From Rhizobium sp. CCGE 510 (GTDB lineage: Bacteria; Pseudomonadota; Alphaproteobacteria; Rhizobiales; Rhizobiaceae), in assembly GCF_000292525.1 (NCBI RefSeq), contig NZ_AEYF01000015.1, positions 222,600-286,599 on the forward strand: 64,000 nt of DNA, written 5' to 3'. Shown one piece after another: positions 1 through 9,203 of the stretch. Both the position numbers and the translations under genes were made by a program. Below the pieces are notes generated by a model that searched no databases, had not been told where the DNA came from, and saw only the letters and a program-made list of their open reading frames with translations. Each line of letters starts with the position of its first letter. The stretch's first letter is position 1.

Positions 1-609
1 CGCTTCATCGACATGTTCTGGTGGCTGGGCCTTGCTCTTCTCGTCGACGGCATAGACGGGCCGATCGCCCGCAAGGTGCGCGTCAAGGAAGTGCTGCCGA
101 ACTGGTCTGGCGATACGCTCGACAATATCATCGACTACGTCACCTATGTGCTGCTACCGGCTTTCGCGCTCTATCAGAGCGGCATGATCGGTGAGCCCTG
201 GTCCTTTGTCGCCGCCGGCATGATCGTCATCTCAAGCGCCATTTACTATGCCGATATGGGCATGAAGACCGAGGAATATTTCTTCTCCGGCTTCCCCGTC
301 GTCTGGAACATGATCGTTTTCACGCTGTTCGTCATCGATGCCAGCGCAACGACGGCGCTCGCTGTCGTGGCGGTTTCGGTGGTGCTGACCTTCCTGCCGA
401 TCAATTTCCTGCACCCGGTCCGCGTGAAAAGGCTGCGCCCGCTCAATCTCGGCGTCTTCTTCCTTTGGTCGGCGCTCGGCATTTTTTCGCTGCTGATGCA
501 CTTCGACACGCCGGAATGGGCGCTCATTCTCTTCATCGTGACCGGGCTCTATCTTTACGTCATCGGCGCGGTGCTGCAATTCTTCCCCGCTATCGGACGC
601 GATGCATAG
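1..609 (+). CDS. pcs: Phosphatidylcholine synthase, 5'-truncated by window edge
   Basis: Condenses choline with CDP-diacylglycerol to make phosphatidylcholine at the inner membrane, a pathway typical of rhizobia and a few other bacteria. The reading frame is open from base 1, so the first visible codons (Arg-Phe-Ile-Asp) are internal; about 40 N-terminal residues probably lie outside. The CDP-alcohol phosphotransferase signature is visible as DG-x2-AR followed by G-D-x2-LDN-x2-D in residues 17-45 of the visible part. Several hydrophobic segments follow, as expected for a polytopic membrane enzyme. The next gene starts 10 bases after the stop. Family identity is clear from the motif and the hydrophobic pattern. 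Confidence 0.9.
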   Translation, partial: RFIDMFWWLGLALLVDGIDGPIARKVRVKEVLPNWSGDTLDNIIDYVTYVLLPAFALYQSGMIGEPWSFVAAGMIVISSAIYYADMGMKTEEYFFSGFPVVWNMIVFTLFVIDASATTALAVVAVSVVLTFLPINFLHPVRVKRLRPLNLGVFFLWSALGIFSLLMHFDTPEWALILFIVTGLYLYVIGAVLQFFPAIGRDA

Positions 610-619
610 GACAAGCCAG

Positions 620-1600
620 ATGACCAAAACGCAGGCGGTTTCATTCTCGAGGACGGGCGGGCCGGAGGTTTTCGATTATGTCGAGCTCGATCTTGCGCCG
701 CCCGCGGCTGGTGAGGTGCAGATCCGCCAGGCCGCCGTGGGCCTCAATTTCATCGATGTCTATTTCCGCAACGGCTCCTACAAGGCGCCGCATCTCCCCT
801 TCGTCACTGGCAAGGAGGGCGCCGGCACCGTGACTGCGGTCGGCCCGGGTGTTACGGATTTCAAGCTCGGTGACCGTGTCGCCTATGCCAGCGCCGACGG
901 TGCCTATAGCGCCGAGCGCAATATCGAGACCCGCCATCTGGTGCATGTGCCTGCTGGCATTGAACTCGAAACGGCCGCGGCGATGATGCTGAAGGGCATG
1001 ACCGCCGAATATCTCCTGAACCGCACCTTCAAGGTCGGCCCTGAGACGGTCCTCCTGTTTCATGCTGCCGCCGGCGGTGTGGGGCTGATCGCCGGCCAAT
1101 GGGCAAAGGCACTCGGCGCCACCGTCATCGGCACGGCAGGCTCTGAAGACAAGGTCGAGCTGGCGCTCGCCCATGGCTATGATCATGTCATCAACTATCA
1201 GAGCGAAGACTTCGCCGTCCGCGTCCGCGAGATTACCGCCGGCAAGGGCGTCGATGTCGTCTATGATTCGATCGGCCGGGATACTTTTCCACAGTCGCTC
1301 GACTGCCTGAAGCCGCGCGGCCTTTTTGCTTCCTTCGGCCAATCTTCCGGGCCGATCGAGAATTTCACCCTGGCAATGCTGGCGCAGAAGGGGTCGCTGT
1401 TTGCGACGCGGCCGACGCTCTTTACCTACATCGCCGCGCGCCAGGAGCTGATCGACAGCGCCAAGGCGCTATTTGATGTTGTGCAAAGCAACAAAGTGCG
1501 TATCAATATCAATCAAACCTATCCGTTACGTGAGGTTGGGCAGGCTCACGCGGATCTGGAAACAAGAAAAACAACAGGAACGACTCTGCTGATTCCATGA
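620..1600 (+). CDS. NAD(P)H:quinone oxidoreductase (zinc-free MDR family)
   Basis: Predicted cytosolic NADPH-dependent quinone reductase of the medium-chain dehydrogenase/reductase superfamily, 326 aa, the usual size. The N-terminal GroES-like domain has the quinone-reductase pattern (GLNFIDVYFRNG). The Rossmann domain carries AAGGVGLIAGQWAKALGA around residues 145-165, the NADPH-binding glycine motif, and the C-terminus has the family TTGTTLLIP ending. No zinc-binding cysteine cluster is visible, which fits the Qor branch. The ATG at 620 is preferred over the ATG at 602 because AGGAC lies 7 bases upstream and the 602 start would overlap pcs. The physiological substrate cannot be read from sequence. 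Confidence 0.88.
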   Translation: MTKTQAVSFSRTGGPEVFDYVELDLAPPAAGEVQIRQAAVGLNFIDVYFRNGSYKAPHLPFVTGKEGAGTVTAVGPGVTDFKLGDRVAYASADGAYSAERNIETRHLVHVPAGIELETAAAMMLKGMTAEYLLNRTFKVGPETVLLFHAAAGGVGLIAGQWAKALGATVIGTAGSEDKVELALAHGYDHVINYQSEDFAVRVREITAGKGVDVVYDSIGRDTFPQSLDCLKPRGLFASFGQSSGPIENFTLAMLAQKGSLFATRPTLFTYIAARQELIDSAKALFDVVQSNKVRININQTYPLREVGQAHADLETRKTTGTTLLIP

Positions 1601-1639
1601 GATCCGAACGGACCGGTCGGCAGAAGAAATGAGGGGAAC

Positions 1640-3229
1640 GTGTCGCCATTGAATGTGCCGGATTCCGGTGCGTTATTATCCGTCCAGAAGCTGACGAAGT
1701 TCTTCGGTGGCTTTGCCGCCTGCAATGAAATCGATCTCGATATAGCGCCGGGCGAAATTCATGCGCTGCTTGGCGAAAATGGCGCCGGCAAATCCACCCT
1801 GGTGAAGATGCTGTTCGGCGTTTTGGAGCCGACGGACGGGCACATCCTCTGGCAGGGCAAGCAGGTCTCGGTCACCTCGCCGGGTGAGGCCCGCAAGCTC
1901 GGCATCGGCATGGTCTTCCAGCATTTTTCGCTGTTCGAGGCGCTGACGGTTGCCGAAAACATCGCACTTTCGCTCGATGACGCCGTCCCGATCGACAGGA
2001 TCGCCGAGGAGGCGAGGGCGCTGTCGCAAGCTTACGGCCTGCCGCTCGACCCGCATGCCCATGTCGCCGATCTCTCGGTCGGCGAGCGCCAGCGCATCGA
2101 GATCGTCCGTGCGCTGTTGCAGAACCCGAAGCTGATCATCCTCGACGAGCCGACCTCAGTGCTGACGCCGCAGGAGGCCGACAGGCTGTTTGAGACGCTC
2201 TTCAAGCTGCGCGCCGAGGGCCGGTCGGTTCTCTATATCAGCCACCGCCTGGAAGAGGTGCAGCGCATCTGCGATCGCGCCACCGTGCTGCGCCATGGCC
2301 GCGTCACCGGCGCCTGCGATCCGAAGCAGGAAACGCCCGCTTCGCTCGCCCGCATGATGGTCGGCAGCGAGGTGGCGACCGTCACCCATCCGGAGCGCAG
2401 CGACAAGGGCGATGTGCAGCTTGCCGTCGCCAATCTTTCCGTCGCAGCCCGCACGCCTTTCGCCATGCCGCTGCGCGATGTCTCGATGACGGTCCGCGCT
2501 GGCGAAATCCTTGCCATTGCCGGTGTCGCCGGCAACGGCCAGAGCGAGCTCTTCGATGCGCTGTCCGGCGAATATCCGGTCGCGTCGGCCGACGCGATCA
2601 CCATCCGCAAAAAGCACGTGGGCAATCAGGGCATTACCGCCCGCCGTCTGCTCGGCGCCGGCTTCGTGCCGGAGGAGCGTCACGGCCATGCCGCCGTTTC
2701 CGCCATGAAACTATCGGACAATCTGGTGCTCGCCCGCAGCCAGTCCGACCGCAAGGCGTTTCTCGGCCTGCTCGGCATCATCCGCCATGGGGCGGTGAAA
2801 TCTGCCGCGCGGCGCATTTCCGAGGCGATGGATGTCCGCAAGAGCGGCGATGATCCGGCCGCCGGTTCCTTGTCCGGCGGCAACCTGCAGAAATTCATCG
2901 TCGGCCGCGAACTCGACCGCCAGCCGGCCGTCCTCGTCGTCAACCAGCCGACCTGGGGCGTCGATGCCGGTGCTGCAAGCCGCATCCGTCAGGCCCTGGT
3001 CGATCTCGCCAGAAGCGGTTCGGCCGTCGTCGTCATCAGCCAGGATCTCGACGAGATCTTCGAAGTGGCGACCGATATCGCCGTCATCTGCGAGGGCCGG
3101 CTTTCCAGCCCGTTTCCCGCGGGCGAACTGACGCGTGAAAAGATCGGCCTGCTGATGGGCGGCTTGCACCAGAGCGGTGGTGCCCCGGAGGCGCCCATGC
3201 GCATTGAAGAGGCGCCCTATGCGCATTGA
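1640..3229 (+). CDS. ABC transporter ATPase, BMP/nucleoside-type (NupO/YufO-like), two nucleotide-binding domains
   Basis: Energises the importer encoded by the next three genes. It is a 529-aa double ATPase. Domain 1 has Walker A GENGAGKST (around residue 45), signature LSVGERQ and Walker B LIILDEPTSVL. Domain 2 has a degenerate Walker A (GVAGNGQSE) but a good LSGGNLQKFIVGREL signature, the usual asymmetry of RbsA/YufO proteins. It starts with GTG at 1640, with GAGGGG at 1631-1636 as ribosome binding site. The stop overlaps the downstream permease start by 11 bases. The partner binding protein is of the BMP family, so the likely cargo is a nucleoside or purine and not a sugar. Confidence 0.9.
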   Translation: MSPLNVPDSGALLSVQKLTKFFGGFAACNEIDLDIAPGEIHALLGENGAGKSTLVKMLFGVLEPTDGHILWQGKQVSVTSPGEARKLGIGMVFQHFSLFEALTVAENIALSLDDAVPIDRIAEEARALSQAYGLPLDPHAHVADLSVGERQRIEIVRALLQNPKLIILDEPTSVLTPQEADRLFETLFKLRAEGRSVLYISHRLEEVQRICDRATVLRHGRVTGACDPKQETPASLARMMVGSEVATVTHPERSDKGDVQLAVANLSVAARTPFAMPLRDVSMTVRAGEILAIAGVAGNGQSELFDALSGEYPVASADAITIRKKHVGNQGITARRLLGAGFVPEERHGHAAVSAMKLSDNLVLARSQSDRKAFLGLLGIIRHGAVKSAARRISEAMDVRKSGDDPAAGSLSGGNLQKFIVGRELDRQPAVLVVNQPTWGVDAGAASRIRQALVDLARSGSAVVVISQDLDEIFEVATDIAVICEGRLSSPFPAGELTREKIGLLMGGLHQSGGAPEAPMRIEEAPYAH

Positions 3230-4304
3230 ACTCGAAAAACGCCCCGACGTCTCGAAGCTTTACGCTTTCGTCTCGCCGCTGCTGGCCCTTGTGCTGACCT
3301 TGGTGTTCGGTGCCATCATGTTCGCCATGCTCGGTAAGGATCCGGTCGAGGCGCTGGATGCCTTCTTCGTCGAGCCGCTGCTCGAGGTCTGGTCGCTGCA
3401 CGAATTGGCGATCAAGGCCGCACCGCTGATCCTGATCGCCGTCGGCCTTGCCGTTTGTTATCGCTCGAATAACTGGAATATCGGCGCTGAAGGGCAGTTC
3501 ACCATCGGCGCCATCACCGGCTCCTATTTGCCGATCGTCTTTTACGACTGGCATTCGCCGCTGGTGCTGCCGCTGATGCTCATCCTCGGTGCGCTCGGCG
3601 GTGCGCTTTTCGCCGCCATTCCGGCGTTGCTGAAGGCGCATTTCAACACCAACGAGATTCTGACATCGTTGATGCTGGTTTACATCGCCCAGCTCTTCCT
3701 CGACTGGCTGATCCGCGGCGCCTGGCGCGATCCGAAGGGCTTCAATTTTCCGGTGTCGCGCGATTTTGCGCCGGAAGCGGTGCTGCCGGCAATCTGGGCA
3801 GAATCGGGCCGGGCGCATTGGGCCTTCGTCTTCGCCATCGTCGCGGCTATCGGCGTCTGGTTCATGCTGCGTTATACGTTGAAAGGCTTCGAGATCGTCG
3901 TGCTCGGCCAGTCGGAACGGGCAGGGCGCTTTGCCGGCTTCTCGTCGAAGAAGATGATCTGGTTCAGCTTCCTGTTCTCGGGCGCGCTTGCCGGCCTTGC
4001 CGGGATATCCGAGGTCTCCGGCTCGATCGGCCACCTGCAGCCGGCGATCTCGCCGGGCTACGGCTTCACCGCCATCATCGTCGCCTTCCTCGGCCGCCCC
4101 AATCCGCTCGGCATCATTGCATCAGGCCTGGTGCTGGCGCTGACCTATCTCGGCGGTGAGGCGGCACAGCTGTCGCTCGGCGTTTCCGACAAGGTCACCC
4201 GCGTCTTCCAGGGGCTGTTGCTGTTCTTCGTGCTCTCCTGCGATACGCTGATCTATTACAAAATCCGCATTGCCTGGGCGCGGCTAAGGGGCGGGGCGGT
4301 ATGA
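3219..4304 (+). CDS. ABC transporter permease, nucleoside-type (NupP/YufP-like)
   Basis: Inner-membrane subunit of the BMP-type importer, 361 aa with a series of hydrophobic segments. The N-terminal helix (residues 13-35) is followed by the conserved YRSNNWNIGAEGQ region and LGALGG, typical of the BPD_transp_2 permeases that pair with YufO ATPases. The ATG at 3219 (MRIELEKRP) is chosen because an upstream extension would read through the ATPase gene in another frame. It overlaps the preceding stop by 11 bases and the following start by 4 (ATGA at 4301), so translation of the operon is probably coupled. The exact substrate is inferred only from the family. Confidence 0.88.
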   Translation: MRIELEKRPDVSKLYAFVSPLLALVLTLVFGAIMFAMLGKDPVEALDAFFVEPLLEVWSLHELAIKAAPLILIAVGLAVCYRSNNWNIGAEGQFTIGAITGSYLPIVFYDWHSPLVLPLMLILGALGGALFAAIPALLKAHFNTNEILTSLMLVYIAQLFLDWLIRGAWRDPKGFNFPVSRDFAPEAVLPAIWAESGRAHWAFVFAIVAAIGVWFMLRYTLKGFEIVVLGQSERAGRFAGFSSKKMIWFSFLFSGALAGLAGISEVSGSIGHLQPAISPGYGFTAIIVAFLGRPNPLGIIASGLVLALTYLGGEAAQLSLGVSDKVTRVFQGLLLFFVLSCDTLIYYKIRIAWARLRGGAV

Positions 4305-5221
4305 GCATCTTCGAAGCCATTCTGCTGACGGTCATTACCGCCTCGACGCCGCTCGTCATTGCCGCCCTCGGCGAACTCGTCACCGAACGTTCCGGCGTTC
4401 TCAATCTCGGCGTCGAAGGCATGATGATCATGGGCGCGGTCGCCGCTTTTGCCGGCGCGCAAATGTCGGGCTCGCCCTATGTCGGCATCGTCTGCGGCAT
4501 TGCGGCAGGTGCGCTTTTCTCGCTGTTGTTTGCCTTCCTGACGCTGACGCTGGTGGCGAACCAGGTGGCGACGGGACTGGCGCTCACCCTTCTTGGCCTC
4601 GGCGCCTCCGGCATGCTTGGCGAGGCCTATGTCAGCGTGCCCGGCGTCCGGCTGGGAGAGATCGTCATTCCGGCCTTGTCGGATCTTCCGGTCATCGGTC
4701 ACGTTCTCTTCAGGCAGGATCTGATCTTCTACCTGTCGATTGCGCTTGTGGTCGGTGTCAGCTGGTTCCTGTTCCGCAGTCGCGCCGGATTGAAGCTGAG
4801 GGCTATCGGCGACAGTCACGGTTCGGCCCATGCGCTCGGTATTCAGGTTATCCGCACGCGCTATCTGGCGGTGATGTTCGGCGGTGCCTGTGCCGGTCTC
4901 GCCGGCGCCCAGCTGTCGCTCGTCTATACCCCGCAATGGGCGGAGAACATGTCGGCCGGTCGCGGCTGGATCACGCTGGCGCTGGTGGTCTTTGCCTCCT
5001 GGCGGCCGTGGCGGGTTTTTGCCGGCGGTTATCTCTTCGGCGCGGTTACCATCCTGCAACTGCACGCGCAGGCTTTCGGTCTCGGCATTCCCTCGCAGTT
5101 CCTCTCGATGCTGCCCTATGCCGCGACTATTGTGGTTCTCATCATCATTTCCCATAATCGGCGCACGACGTTGATCAACACGCCCGCCTCGCTCGGAAAA
5201 GCCTTTGTGCCGGAGCGATAG
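4301..5221 (+). CDS. ABC transporter permease, nucleoside-type (NupQ-like)
   Basis: Second membrane subunit of the importer, 306 aa, about the normal size of the shorter permease in this family. It carries the characteristic ERSGVLNLGVEGMMIMGA stretch at residues 30-47, found in permeases that work with BMP-family binding proteins, then several transmembrane segments and the GDSHGSAHALGIQV cytoplasmic loop (about 168-181) that probably contacts the ATPase. The start overlaps the upstream permease by ATGA. The binding-protein gene follows after a 54-base gap with its own ribosome binding site, which would allow a higher level of the periplasmic component. Confidence 0.88.
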   Translation: MSIFEAILLTVITASTPLVIAALGELVTERSGVLNLGVEGMMIMGAVAAFAGAQMSGSPYVGIVCGIAAGALFSLLFAFLTLTLVANQVATGLALTLLGLGASGMLGEAYVSVPGVRLGEIVIPALSDLPVIGHVLFRQDLIFYLSIALVVGVSWFLFRSRAGLKLRAIGDSHGSAHALGIQVIRTRYLAVMFGGACAGLAGAQLSLVYTPQWAENMSAGRGWITLALVVFASWRPWRVFAGGYLFGAVTILQLHAQAFGLGIPSQFLSMLPYAATIVVLIIISHNRRTTLINTPASLGKAFVPER

Positions 5222-5275
5222 GGCAAGAACACAAAGACGGGTTTCCGCAATAACTTCAAACCAACAGGGGTCACC

Positions 5276-6352
5276 ATGAAGAAGTTCGCATTCACACTTG
5301 CCGCCTCGGCCGCCGCCGTGATCGGCATCTCCTCCGCTGCTCAGGCCGCTGACAAGACGAAGGTCTGCTTCGTCTATGTCGGTTCGCACACCGATGGCGG
5401 CTATTCGCAAGCCCACGATCTCGGCCGTCAGCAGGTCCAGGCCGAATTCGGCGACAAGATCGACACACCTTACCTCGAAAACGTACCGGAAGGCCCGGAT
5501 GCCGAGCGCGCCATCGAGCGTCTTGCCCGTTCCGGCTGCAAGCTGATCTTCACGACGTCCTTCGGCTTCATGGATGCGACCGTCAAGGTGGCCGCCAAGT
5601 TCCCGGACGTCAAGTTCGAGCACGGCACCGGCTACAAGTCCGGCCCGAACCTCGCCACCTACAATTCGCGTTTCTATGAAGGCCGTTACATCCTAGGCCA
5701 GATTGCCGCGAAAACCTCTAAGAATCACGGCGCCGCCTACATCGCTTCCTTCCCGATTCCCGAAGTGGTGATGGGCATCAACTCCTTCGAGCAGGGTGCC
5801 AAGTCGGTCGATCCGACCTTCAAGCTGAAGGTCATCTGGGTCAACACCTGGTTCGACCCGGGCAAGGAAGCCGATGCCGCCAAGGCGATGGTCGACCAGG
5901 GCGTCGACGTCTTGACCCAGCACACCGATACGACGGCGCCGATGCAGGTTGCCGAAGAACGCGGCATCCACGCCTTCGGCCAGGCGTCCGATATGATCGC
6001 AGCCGGTCCCAAGGCGCAGCTGACGGCGATTGTCGACACCTGGGGCACCTACTACTCCAAGCGCATCCATGCGCTTCTGGATGGCACCTGGAAGTCCGAG
6101 CAGAGCTGGGACGGCCTGAAGGATGGCATCCTGAAGATGGCGCCCTACACCAACATGCCCGACGACGTGAAGAAGATGGCCGAGGAAACCGAAGCCAAGA
6201 TCAAGTCGGGCGAGCTGCATCCCTTCACCGGCCCGATCAACAAGCAGGACGGCACCCCCTGGCTGAAGGCCGGCGAGAAGGCCGATGACGGCACGCTGCT
6301 CGGCATGAACTTCTATGTCGAAGGCGTCGACGACAAGCTGCCGGCGCAATAA
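5276..6352 (+). CDS. BMP-family periplasmic substrate-binding protein
   Basis: Periplasmic receptor of the importer, 358 aa. A Sec signal peptide is evident (KKFAF, hydrophobic core, then AAQA-AD cleavage near residue 23). There is no lipobox cysteine, so it is a soluble periplasmic protein and not a lipoprotein like many BMP members. The mature part begins KVCFVYVGSHTDGGYSQAHD, the BMP-domain opening in which the Asp-Gly-Gly loop contacts the ligand. Bmp/Med proteins bind nucleosides, purines or, in some branches, autoinducer-like ligands; which applies here is unknown. The ribosome binding site is AGGGG before the ATG. A rho-independent terminator follows. Confidence 0.9.
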   Translation: MKKFAFTLAASAAAVIGISSAAQAADKTKVCFVYVGSHTDGGYSQAHDLGRQQVQAEFGDKIDTPYLENVPEGPDAERAIERLARSGCKLIFTTSFGFMDATVKVAAKFPDVKFEHGTGYKSGPNLATYNSRFYEGRYILGQIAAKTSKNHGAAYIASFPIPEVVMGINSFEQGAKSVDPTFKLKVIWVNTWFDPGKEADAAKAMVDQGVDVLTQHTDTTAPMQVAEERGIHAFGQASDMIAAGPKAQLTAIVDTWGTYYSKRIHALLDGTWKSEQSWDGLKDGILKMAPYTNMPDDVKKMAEETEAKIKSGELHPFTGPINKQDGTPWLKAGEKADDGTLLGMNFYVEGVDDKLPAQ

Positions 6353-6376
6353 GTCGTCTTCAATTCGCAGTTGCGA

Positions 6377-6405
6377 AGGGCGCCCTCTGTGGGCGCTCTT
6401 TTTTT
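6377..6405 (+). terminator. Rho-independent terminator after the BMP operon
   Basis: A 9-bp GC-rich stem (AGGGCGCCC paired with GGGCGCTCT, one G-T wobble) with loop TCTGT is followed directly by a run of seven T. It lies 25 bases after the binding-protein stop and separates the nucleoside-type operon from the sugar-type operon. Confidence 0.85.
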
Positions 6406-6495
6406 GCTGCAGTGCATCCCAAGATTCCGATTTACAAAAGTAATACTATATGATTTTTTGACCCTGCGCCGCGAGATGCGGCTTGGGAGGAAATC

Positions 6496-7458
6496 ATGAA
6501 ATTGAAGACTGCACTTTTGAGTGCCACGATTCTTGCTGCCTGCATGTTCGGTTCGGCTTCGGCCGCCGGGCTGACCGTCGGCTTCTCGCAGATCGGCTCG
6601 GAATCGGGCTGGCGTGCGGCTGAAACGACCGTGACTAAGGAGCAGGCCAAGAAGCGCGGCATCGATCTGAAGTTCGCCGATGCGCAGCAGAAGCAGGAAA
6701 ACCAGATCAAGGCTCTGCGCTCCTTCATTGCTCAGGGCGTCGATGCCATTCTCATTGCGCCGGTCGTTGAAACCGGCTGGGACGACGTTCTCAAGGAAGC
6801 CAAGGAAGCCAAGATTCCGGTCATCCTTCTCGACCGCACCATCAAGGCTCCGGACGATCTCTACCTGACGGCTGTGACCTCAGACCTGGTTCATGAAGGC
6901 AAGGTCGCAGGCGATTTCCTGGTCAAGACTGTCGGCGACAAGAAGTGCAACGTCGTCGAACTGCAGGGCACGACCGGTTCGTCGCCGGCCATCGCCCGCA
7001 AGAAGGGCTTCGAAGAAGCTCTCGCCGGTCACGACAACCTCAAGATCGTTCGCAGCCAGACCGGTGACTTCACCCGCACCAAGGGCAAGGAAGTCATGGA
7101 AAGCTTCCTGAAAGCCGAAAATGGCGGCAAGGACATCTGCGCTCTCTACGCCCACAACGACGACATGGCCGTCGGCGCCATCCAGGCGATCAAGGAAGCC
7201 GGCCTGAAGCCAGGCAAGGATATCCTCGTCGTCTCCATCGACGCCGTTCCGGATATCTTCAAGGCCATGTCCGAAGGTGAAAGCAATGCCACGGTCGAGC
7301 TGACGCCGAACATGGCAGGCCCGGCCTTCGACGCGCTCGAAGCCTATCTGAAGGACAAGAAGGCTCCGGCGAAGTGGATCCAGACCGAGTCCAAGCTCTA
7401 CACCCCTGCCGACGAGCCGTTGAAGGTCTACGAAGAGAAGAAGGGTCAGGGCTACTGA
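6496..7458 (+). CDS. Sugar ABC transporter periplasmic binding protein (YtfQ-like, galactofuranose type)
   Basis: Periplasmic receptor of a pentose/hexose importer, 320 aa. The signal peptide ends around ASA-AG (residues 23-24). The mature protein has the PBP1 fold of the RbsB/YtfQ group: GLTVGFSQIGSESGWR at the start, ILIAPVVETGWDDVL, LLDRTI, LQGTTGSSPAIARKKGF and YAHNDDMAVGAI, all close to E. coli YtfQ, which binds galactofuranose. The strong ribosome binding site GGAGG precedes the ATG at 6496. The ATPase gene follows after 221 bases, a gap that holds an inverted repeat. Ligand assignment to galactofuranose is by family resemblance only. Confidence 0.87.
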   Translation: MKLKTALLSATILAACMFGSASAAGLTVGFSQIGSESGWRAAETTVTKEQAKKRGIDLKFADAQQKQENQIKALRSFIAQGVDAILIAPVVETGWDDVLKEAKEAKIPVILLDRTIKAPDDLYLTAVTSDLVHEGKVAGDFLVKTVGDKKCNVVELQGTTGSSPAIARKKGFEEALAGHDNLKIVRSQTGDFTRTKGKEVMESFLKAENGGKDICALYAHNDDMAVGAIQAIKEAGLKPGKDILVVSIDAVPDIFKAMSEGESNATVELTPNMAGPAFDALEAYLKDKKAPAKWIQTESKLYTPADEPLKVYEEKKGQGY

Positions 7459-7472
7459 TCTGATTTGACCCC

Positions 7473-7522
7473 GCTGCATAATTCGTGAAATCGGAATCGA
7501 TTTGACGATAAAATTATGCAGC
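7473..7522. repeat. Inverted repeat / dispersed intergenic element, copy 1
   Basis: Arms GCTGCATAATT (7473-7483) and AATTATGCAGC (7512-7522) are perfect inverted repeats. Between them is a smaller palindrome, AAATCG-GAAT-CGATTT (7488-7503). The reverse complement of 7474-7503 matches 12069-12098 upstream of glmU at 28 of 30 bases, so this is a repeated element and not only a local hairpin. It sits between the ytfQ-like and ytfR-like genes, where a hairpin could set the ratio of binding protein to ATPase. Confidence 0.75.
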
Positions 7523-7679
7523 ATTCAAAGCGCTGCAGCCTCACGCGCCATAAAGATGCGTGGCGCTGTAGAACCGCACCGGCCCGTCATGGACCGGTGC
7601 GGAACTGCCTTGCCGCCTTGGGACCTCATGTCCGGCCGCGGCGCGGCTTTTGCCGTCAATATCAGGAAAACAGACCCTT

Positions 7680-9203
7680 ATGACTCACGATTTCGAGAAC
7701 GTTCTCGCCGCTTCCGGAATATCGAAATTTTTTCCCGGCGCAGTGGCGTTGGACAAGGTCGATTTCACGCTGCGCAAGGGCGAGGTGCACGCGCTGCTTG
7801 GTGAGAATGGTGCCGGCAAATCGACGCTGATCAAGTGCATCACCGGCGCCTATCATCGTGACGAGGGAAGCCTGAAGCTCGACGGCCATGAAATCAATCC
7901 GGCCAATACGCTCGCCGCCCAGAAGCTCGGCATCGGCACCGTCTACCAGGAGGTCAACCTCCTGGCCAATCTGAGCGTCGCCGAAAACCTGTTTCTCGGA
8001 CGCCAGCCAAGGCGTTTCGGCATGACCGACGTGCGGGCGATGAACCGCAAGGCGCGCGAGTTGCTGACCGGTTACGGCGTTGATATCGACGTCACTGCCG
8101 AACTTGGCCGTTTTTCCGTCGCTGTCCAGCAAGTGGTCGCCATCGCCCGTGCCGTCGATCTTTCCGGCAAGGTGCTGATATTGGACGAACCGACGGCAAG
8201 CCTCGACAATCAGGAAGTGGCGCTGCTCTTCCGCATCATCGAGGACCTGAAGAAGCGCGGTCTGGGCATCGTCTTCATCACCCATTTTCTCGAGCAGGTC
8301 TATGCGATCAGTGATCGCATCACCGTGCTGCGCAATGGCAAGCTCGTCGGCACCCGCGACGCCGCCGATCTGCCGCGCCAGGGCCTGATCGCCATGATGC
8401 TCGGCCGCGAACTGGCCCATGTCGAGGAGGCGGTCAGGGAACGCAGTCTTGCGGCCGGCGAGGTCCGATACCGATTTGCAGGCTACGGCAAACGCGGCAA
8501 GGTCATGCCCTTCGATCTCGACGTCCGCGCCGGCGAGGTGGTCGGCATTGCCGGGCTGCTCGGCTCCGGCCGCACCGAAACCGCCGAACTTCTCTTCGGC
8601 ATCGAACATGCCGACAGCGGCAGCGCCACGATCGACGGTCAGCCGGTCACGCTTTCGAGCCCGCGCGCCGCAATCGAAAAAGGTTTCGGCTTCTGCCCCG
8701 AGGACCGCAAGACCGACGGCATCGTCGGCGACCTGTCGATCCGGGAGAACATTGCTTTAGCGCTGCAGGCCCGTCGCGGCTGGACGCGGCCGTTGTCGCG
8801 CGCCGAGCAGAATGCGCTTGCCGACCGCTACATCAAGGCGCTCGATATTCGTACCACCGATCGCGAAAAGCCGATCCGGCTGCTCTCCGGCGGCAATCAG
8901 CAGAAGGCGATCCTCGCCCGCTGGTTGGCGACCAATCCCAAGTTTCTGATCCTCGACGAGCCGACCCGCGGCATCGATGTTGGCGCCCATGCCGAGATCA
9001 TTAAGCTCATCGAGCAGCTCTGCGCCGACGGCATGTCGCTGATCGTGATTTCCTCGGAACTTGAAGAGCTTGTCGCCTATAGTTCACGTGTCATCGTACT
9101 TCGCGACAGGCAGCATATCGCCGAACTGACAGGCGAGCGCATCACCGCCGCCGGTATCGTCGATGCCATCGCCGCCGCCGAGCACAAGATGGAGCAAGCA
9201 TGA
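7680..9203 (+). CDS. Sugar ABC transporter ATPase (YtfR-like), two nucleotide-binding domains
   Basis: ATPase of the YtfQ-like importer, 507 aa. Domain 1 has Walker A GENGAGKST (near residue 43) and Walker B VLILDEPTASL, but its signature is unusual (FSVAVQQVVAIARA instead of LSxGxQQ), as is common in the YtfR branch. Domain 2 has GLLGSGRTE, then LSGGNQQKAILARWL and LILDEPTRGIDVG. The ATG at 7680 is chosen over an in-frame TTG at 7650 because family members start close to the FFPGVxAL motif and AGGAAAA lies upstream. It overlaps the next gene by ATGA at 9200. Confidence 0.9.
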   Translation: MTHDFENVLAASGISKFFPGAVALDKVDFTLRKGEVHALLGENGAGKSTLIKCITGAYHRDEGSLKLDGHEINPANTLAAQKLGIGTVYQEVNLLANLSVAENLFLGRQPRRFGMTDVRAMNRKARELLTGYGVDIDVTAELGRFSVAVQQVVAIARAVDLSGKVLILDEPTASLDNQEVALLFRIIEDLKKRGLGIVFITHFLEQVYAISDRITVLRNGKLVGTRDAADLPRQGLIAMMLGRELAHVEEAVRERSLAAGEVRYRFAGYGKRGKVMPFDLDVRAGEVVGIAGLLGSGRTETAELLFGIEHADSGSATIDGQPVTLSSPRAAIEKGFGFCPEDRKTDGIVGDLSIRENIALALQARRGWTRPLSRAEQNALADRYIKALDIRTTDREKPIRLLSGGNQQKAILARWLATNPKFLILDEPTRGIDVGAHAEIIKLIEQLCADGMSLIVISSELEELVAYSSRVIVLRDRQHIAELTGERITAAGIVDAIAAAEHKMEQA

